DNA of 64,000 bases from the NCBI GenBank assembly GCA_028023455.1, contig JAQFVV010012404.1, forward strand, positions 14,247,000 to 14,310,999. Reading direction: 5' to 3'. The notes beneath the pieces were generated by a model. That model was given only the letters and a program-made list of their open reading frames with translations. It searched no databases and had not been told where the DNA came from. This stretch comes from Epiperipatus broadwayi (Eukaryota; Onychophora; Udeonychophora; Euonychophora; Peripatidae). A program made the translations under genes and the position numbers. Positions 59,076-64,000 of this stretch are shown here, one piece after another; within the stretch, counting starts at the first letter, position 1; each line of letters opens with the position of its first letter.

Positions 59076-61114
59076 TGTTAAATATATTGAAGCAGAATCT
59101 GAGATTCAGATTGCGCTTCACAGTTCACCTCAAATCTTCTGCTACCAAGCCAAATTCAAACCCTAATTTTTCCAAATATATATATTCTGCTCACTAACAC
59201 TTATTTTTGTTCCTTTTTTTGATATATTAACTAAAATACGTTTTCATGAAGATATATGTGTAAACATCTGAATTTAAACACACACATAAAAAAAGAAAAA
59301 TAATAAATATAGTATTTAAAAGGGGAATACGTATATGCAATAGGTAATGGAGGATTAATTGTAACAAACTTATAATATCAAAATATATTATATTTTCTGT
59401 ATTTTTTTATTAAAGTCATAGTAATTATTTAGTAATTGCGGCTCAGATGTATATAGATATTGTAAAGACAAATGTACTGAGCAAATATTTACTAGGAAAA
59501 GTTTGTTATATGTTATTGTATAAAATGTTGTCTTTTAAATTATTTTTGCTATTAAACTATATTTTTCTTTTTAAATCCAATATGGAAGATGCAATTGTAA
59601 TTAGTTAAAAATAATTAAAGGTGAGAAACTTAATCTTGTTTAATTTTCTAAAATAACTTTAATTAAACATTTCTCTAAAATCAAAATTAGAAACTAAACT
59701 AATTGATTTACTTTTGTCATAAGCATTTTTTATCAAATTAATTTTGGTTTGAGTAAATATTATCTAACAATGGCATCTTCCATCACAATGGGTCAAAAAA
59801 AATAGATTAGCGAATGATTAGTGGTGACCAATCAAGAAAGCATTCGACAAATATTGGGGCATAGTATAAAATGGTCTAATTTTGACCATGGAAAGAACTA
59901 AAAAAAGTCAATGAAAGCAGTTGCCAAATAAATCCACGTTAGTTTAATTTCAATGTGTCATGAGTAAACCACTTCACCTTTCTCGCCATTTGAGATGGCT
60001 CTCCCTGAAATCTGCACTCAGGATCCTGATACTCATAGACTATAACTATATGCCTGTTTGTTGAATAATGAACTTACTACCTGCCTGAATAACTATGCTC
60101 ATCAAACTAGATCTAGTTCTCCAAAGGAAATCTGAACACCACCAAAAGAACAGCCAAGTTTGTACTGAGGTAATAATTTCAAGTGCTGCTAGACTCTTAA
60201 ATTTACATTGAATAATTTCAAATCTCACCTATCTGTTTCTTTAAAGACTTTGTAAAACCTTCCTTGTAAAATTAATATTAATTATGAATTAATCAATTTG
60301 TAAATTCTTACCTTGTTAATCAACTGTACTTTGTTCTCTCTATATAACTTAACAGTAATCTCTCCTACATTAAACCTCCCCTGAACAATTATTATTTCTT
60401 AATTTCATGTCTATGTGGAAATATTTTATTCACCTTATTATATTTTATATTTTCATATACTAAATTATATGTTGATAATTTTCCCGAGATTCACAAGTCT
60501 CTTTGCTATCTCTTTTAAAACCCCTTCCTTACTTTTCATAGGGTGATTAATCTAGTTTTTAATAATAATAAAAAAAACAAATTTGTTATTCTTATTATAG
60601 CAGATGAAAGTCTGGGAGAGTAAAATAAAAGACCATTATTGTACAATGTTTTTTTTCGAAAAGAAGAGCAAAAATCTGTTTTCTTAGAAATGTTTTTTTA
60701 TTAATTAAATAATAGTGCCAACTTCTAAAAACTTTAAATATTCTTATATGAATTAAATCAATATTCTTGTTTTGAAATTATTAACCACCACCTACTTTAT
60801 ATATATCTAATAATATGTAAGGTATTTATGAAAGCACTTAAAACCAAAGATTTGTATTAGTTATACGTTGTGGGAAGTTTATGTGTAATTTACAGTAATA
60901 AAGGGGGGGGGATGATCCTCTAGTTCTATAAGTTGTTGTTATATTAGCTTTAATTTTATTTATCCCATATCCATGTAGTAAATCAAATTGTACCGATATG
61001 CTGAGTCTTTATCAATAAAGATAGGTGATAATTCTTTATTTCTTACTTTTAAGTTTGTATATTTATATTAATTCAAGTGTTATGTGTATACTGTCCTTTA
61101 GTTTTATATATATT
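59076..61114. other. Spacer, somewhat less AT-rich at 59930-60240
   Basis: A poly(G) run lies near 60903-60910. The 59930-60240 stretch has more G+C but no protein or RNA I can name. A tggtc...gacca inverted pair lies near 59871-59889. Confidence 0.45.
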
Positions 61115-61340
61115 TGTGCTTCATTTCCCAGGCATATCAGATAACCTGAGTCACATCTTTTTACTTCAAGGACAAGGTTTGTAAACCACTTGGGACTTCT
61201 TCGGCACTAGATATTATTGCATAGGGTTTGCTCTGGCAAAAGTCCAGCCTATGGCAATTCAATAAAGCGCATTCGTTGTTGTTTGTAACCTGACTTTCCC
61301 GATGTTTGCAGAGAGTCACCTTCTTTAACCATAAATTGAT
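61115..61340 (+). other. Structured GC-richer island with AATAAA
   Basis: A nested hairpin is visible: CATAGG (61220) pairs with CCTATG (61248), and CTGG pairs with CCAG inside it around a short loop. It is followed by AATAAA (near 61261) and a GTT-rich stretch. Composition and structure suggest part of a transcribed element, for example an LTR or the 3' end of a SINE or LINE, but I cannot assign it. Confidence 0.35.
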
Positions 61341-62290
61341 GCACCTTCTTAGATCTTAGAATGGATCTCTTCATTGCCATCATACATGTACCCCCCCCCA
61401 TCTCTCCGCTAAAGCCTATCAATACTCATAAAGCATACTATTATGATTATACTAAATGGATTGTCATTTTTATATTTTCATTCATACTTTTATATGCGAT
61501 ATTTTGCCACAATTATTGTTTCCTAAATTAGCTTCCCACATACGTTCTTATTTCGCAAATGCGAATACTATTTTATTAATTAAATATAATTACCGTTGCC
61601 ATCAAACTCAATAATCTTATGTATTGGTTCGAGTGCTGTTTTTGTATTAATGGTGGATTTAAAGAACTTTAAATAACTGTAATCCAGCGCTATTAAAAAT
61701 CAGGTATACCATGTAATCTGCTAATTATTGACATATAAATAGCCACAATAGAACAAAGCGATAAATAATTTGTTATTGCAGCATAACTTGAATAAGTATG
61801 CATCATTTATAGTATTGTAAGAGGAATTACTGTCATCTAAAAAAGATAAATACCCATTTTATTTGTATTTTGACACAAATAATGTAATCCATCATATATA
61901 TCTCAAGTTAACTTAATAAATCCTATATATATTTCTAAATATTAAAGTCATTGTTTCATTTATTGAATAGTAATAATATTTGATGTTATATAAAAGGTTT
62001 AATTTATTAGATAATCGAATCTTGCTAGCAATAATATTTTATACATGAATAAATTCAAATTAGAATCTTTTTGTATCATGGCTTTGCAATGCCAGTGGTG
62101 AGAAATAAATTAGATCAGTATCATCAGAATTGTTGCTCATAAGTTGGTAGATCAGGAAAATAGGCAAATAGGGCAGAATTCATGAGTGTTCCTGACTTAT
62201 GTATCTTGCACATGATTGGACTCGAGGTACTTTTGCCTAGATGCTAGATCTTGTTATATAAACGACAACACTGACCAGTACAGGTTTTTT
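61341..62290. other. Spacer that may include a 5' LTR
   Basis: A TATATAA at about 62255 lies 40 bp upstream of the primer-binding-site-like sequence, as in the end of an LTR promoter. A poly(C) run sits near 61391-61399. The LTR start could not be defined. Confidence 0.35.
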
Positions 62291-62295
62291 CCACA

Positions 62296-62316
62296 GGTTT
62301 GGTGCTCAACGTGGGG
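62296..62316 (+). other. Primer-binding-site-like sequence of an LTR retroelement
   Basis: TTTGGTGCTCAACGTGGGGC, a form common just downstream of the 5' LTR in gypsy-like elements. It precedes a coiled-coil gag-like frame by about 1.2 kb on the same strand. The core TTGGTGCTCAA is shared with the site at 18820-18842. Confidence 0.55.
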
Positions 62317-62609
62317 CCATTAATTATTTTCACACCCTGCAGAACCCTAATAGATTTTGGTATATATATAATGTTTTTTTCTGAATAATACTAAATATAT
62401 ATGTGTGAATTTTTTTACTTCCTTGGTTTGTACACCCAGTTCAGATGATTTTTTAATATTATACACACTCTGTACAAGTCTTTATATACGTATATAATTT
62501 TTTTCCCAATAATGTTCGAGCATATATGTAATTTTGCCCCCATAATATTCAATATATATGTGATATTTGTTTTCGGTGAGTAATATAGAAATATATATGA
62601 ATAATTTTC

Positions 62610-62815
62610 TCAAGTTTGTGAAAAAAAAGCAGTGGCAACTTTTGAATATTTTCACACACATAATATATAAAAAATATGTGCTCCAAATAATCATAAATAA
62701 TGTTTTAAACATATATGTATCACTTTCTTGGGTTGTGGAAAAAAGGAGTGGCAGCTTTTAAATACTTTTACAGCCATATTATGTAAAAAAGATATGTGCT
62801 CCAAATAGTAATGAC
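62610..62815 (+). repeat. Tandem duplication of about 121 bp in the leader
   Basis: The block tttgtgaaaaaaaagcagtg ... aatatgtgctccaaata at 62613 recurs at 62734 as ttgtggaaaaaaggagtggc ... gatatgtgctccaaata with scattered changes. Confidence 0.8.
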
Positions 62816-63497
62816 ATTTTTTAATTATTTTTATTATATTATGCATCTGAACTGCTATACAGCCATCATAAATAAAAATATGTATTTATCAAAATATACA
62901 ATCAATTAAAAGCAGATCATCTAATAAAAAAGTGTTGTAACAATCTACCCCTTTTGACTGGTGCCTGGTAGTAATACCATTATAAATTTTGTCAACAAGT
63001 GGTAGATGGAATAAAATAAAAAGATATTAGAAACAATGATTCAAAGAGTTAATGAGTTATATAGAGAGCATTATTTAATAGATCACACAATATATACATA
63101 ATTATGTAATGAATGTTCTGATAATATTAATATGAATTAATGAAATTTTAAGTATGTTTCAGGTACAAAGGAGCAGCAAAGGAAAAACACTGGGAAGAAA
63201 AGATGAGAAAAGGTAAGAAATAATATGAGACTAGTATTTTAGTATATATATAGTATAAAAAAGAAAATGGTGAAAGTCAGGCATGTTAGAACATTAAATA
63301 TAATAAATCAGATATAGATTGGGTACAGGTATGGGGAGCAGAATAAGGGGAAGACTGTTGAAAATGAAAGAAAGGTGTATCACTCCATAAATAAAAAAAA
63401 TAAAAAACAGGAAATCATAAGTGAACATTTTTGCGTGTCTTTAATAAAAAAATATATAAAATCAAATACAAATATATATTCTAATCATAGCAGAATG

Positions 63498-64000
63498 GAG
63501 AATAGTAATAAAGACAAAAAAGAGAAGAAATATCAGGGAAAGTCACTCAGATCAGCAAGAGTAATCTCTGATGATGATCAAAAGACGGAAGAGGAAAGAG
63601 AAAACTGATGCAGGACAAGAACCTCAGGAAGTTGTAACCATAGAATCTGTGGAGAGCTACAGGCAGAAACAGAACCTAAACCTAGAAACTTTATTGGTGA
63701 CTATGTTCACCAACATGGAAAAACAATTGAAGTGAAGAATAAGGAGATGAAGGAGTAGATGTCAACACTGTGTAGCAAAATGAATCACAATATATTAAAA
63801 CAAATAGATGAGGTGCAAGCAGACTGTAGGAAATGCTATCAAAAGGTTCACACTGAATTTGAAGGGCTCTTGGAAGATCATAACCAAGAAACTAAAAGTA
63901 TAGTATCCAAAATGACAGGAGAATTAATGCTAACACAAAGTGTGATGGACAAGCAAGAAGCCACCTACCACGTAGCCATAAGTCCAATAAAAGATTGTTT
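63498..64000 (+). pseudogene. Coiled-coil Gag-like protein of an LTR retroelement, runs off the window
   Basis: An N-terminal frame reads MENSNKDKKEKKYQGKSLRS. A frame shift near 63571 leads into RRKRKEKTDAGQEPQEVVTI and NLETLLVTMFTNMEKQLK. After another shift at about 63733 come QIDEVQADCRKCYQKVHTEF, GLLEDHNQETKSIVSKMTGE and LMLTQSVMDKQEATYHVAI. Charged heptads predict a coiled coil, and the layout (short basic head, acidic stretch, coiled coil) resembles the gag pieces at 17.2-18.3 kb. With the upstream primer-binding-like site it suggests the 5' part of an LTR element whose polymerase lies beyond the right edge. No capsid motif is reached within the window. Confidence 0.55.

Noticed and set aside
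59862-59890. Promoter-like TATAAAA with a tggtc/gacca inverted pair
   Set aside because: TATA-like strings are everywhere in DNA this AT-rich, and no gene follows.

Overview
This window looks like non-coding, repeat-filled DNA from an AT-rich animal genome (by eye roughly three quarters A+T; I did not count). CpG is visibly scarcer than GpC, as in genomes with cytosine methylation. Evidence for an animal is the set of mobile elements: APE-type LINEs including RTE-like ones, Penelope-like elements with GIY-YIG endonuclease domains, hAT transposases of the ZBED/SCAND3 and GTF2IRD2-like types, Ty3/gypsy-like gag and integrase remnants, and tRNA-derived SINEs. I cannot name the taxon. No host protein gene, rRNA, functional tRNA or CRISPR array was recognised. 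One short exon-like reading frame near 57.4 kb is the only host-gene candidate.

Layout. 1-8 kb: a truncated RTE-type LINE (minus), a non-autonomous hAT-like end, a nearly full-length but decayed LINE (plus, ending in a CATCACAT-type tail) and a hAT transposase pseudogene. 9-15.1 kb: two dispersed repeat blocks whose second copies lie at 28.9-31.2 kb and 21.2-22.4 kb. Because those copies lack several insertions, they act as empty sites that define a short MITE, a tRNA SINE, a LINE tail and a 1,191-bp DNA transposon with TA target duplication. 15.6-18.9 kb: a Ty3/gypsy-like remnant (minus). 19.1-20.1 kb: a Penelope-like fragment (plus). 24.1-26.2 kb: a decayed, 5'-truncated LINE with a poly(A) end (minus). 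26.7-27.9 kb: a second hAT remnant. 32.0 kb: a tRNA-derived SINE with an 18-bp perfect target duplication. 34.2-39.5 kb: a diverged direct duplication of about 2.1-2.3 kb, followed by an RTE reverse transcriptase fragment. 41.4-42.9 kb: a 467-bp-period array with one inverted unit, between two (TA)n tracts. 44.36-44.93 kb: a 567-bp long inverted repeat.

The most informative structure is 45.0-51.25 kb. A Penelope-like element on the minus strand has inverted termini of about 500 bp. Each terminus holds the C-terminal coding end, a tRNA-like A/B-box module and a hammerhead-ribozyme-like motif. One terminus was split by a 3.4-kb LINE that left a 14-bp perfect target duplication. That LINE is the best preserved coding element here: one long endonuclease-reverse transcriptase frame with only two internal stops and one frameshift.

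51.3-64 kb is mainly AT-rich spacer. It holds a truncated copy of the 2.6-6.2 kb LINE family, a compound trinucleotide microsatellite beside a small foldback, a structured GC-richer island at 61.1-61.3 kb, and what looks like the 5' part of another LTR retroelement (primer-binding-site-like sequence at 62.3 kb, coiled-coil gag from 63.5 kb) running off the right edge.
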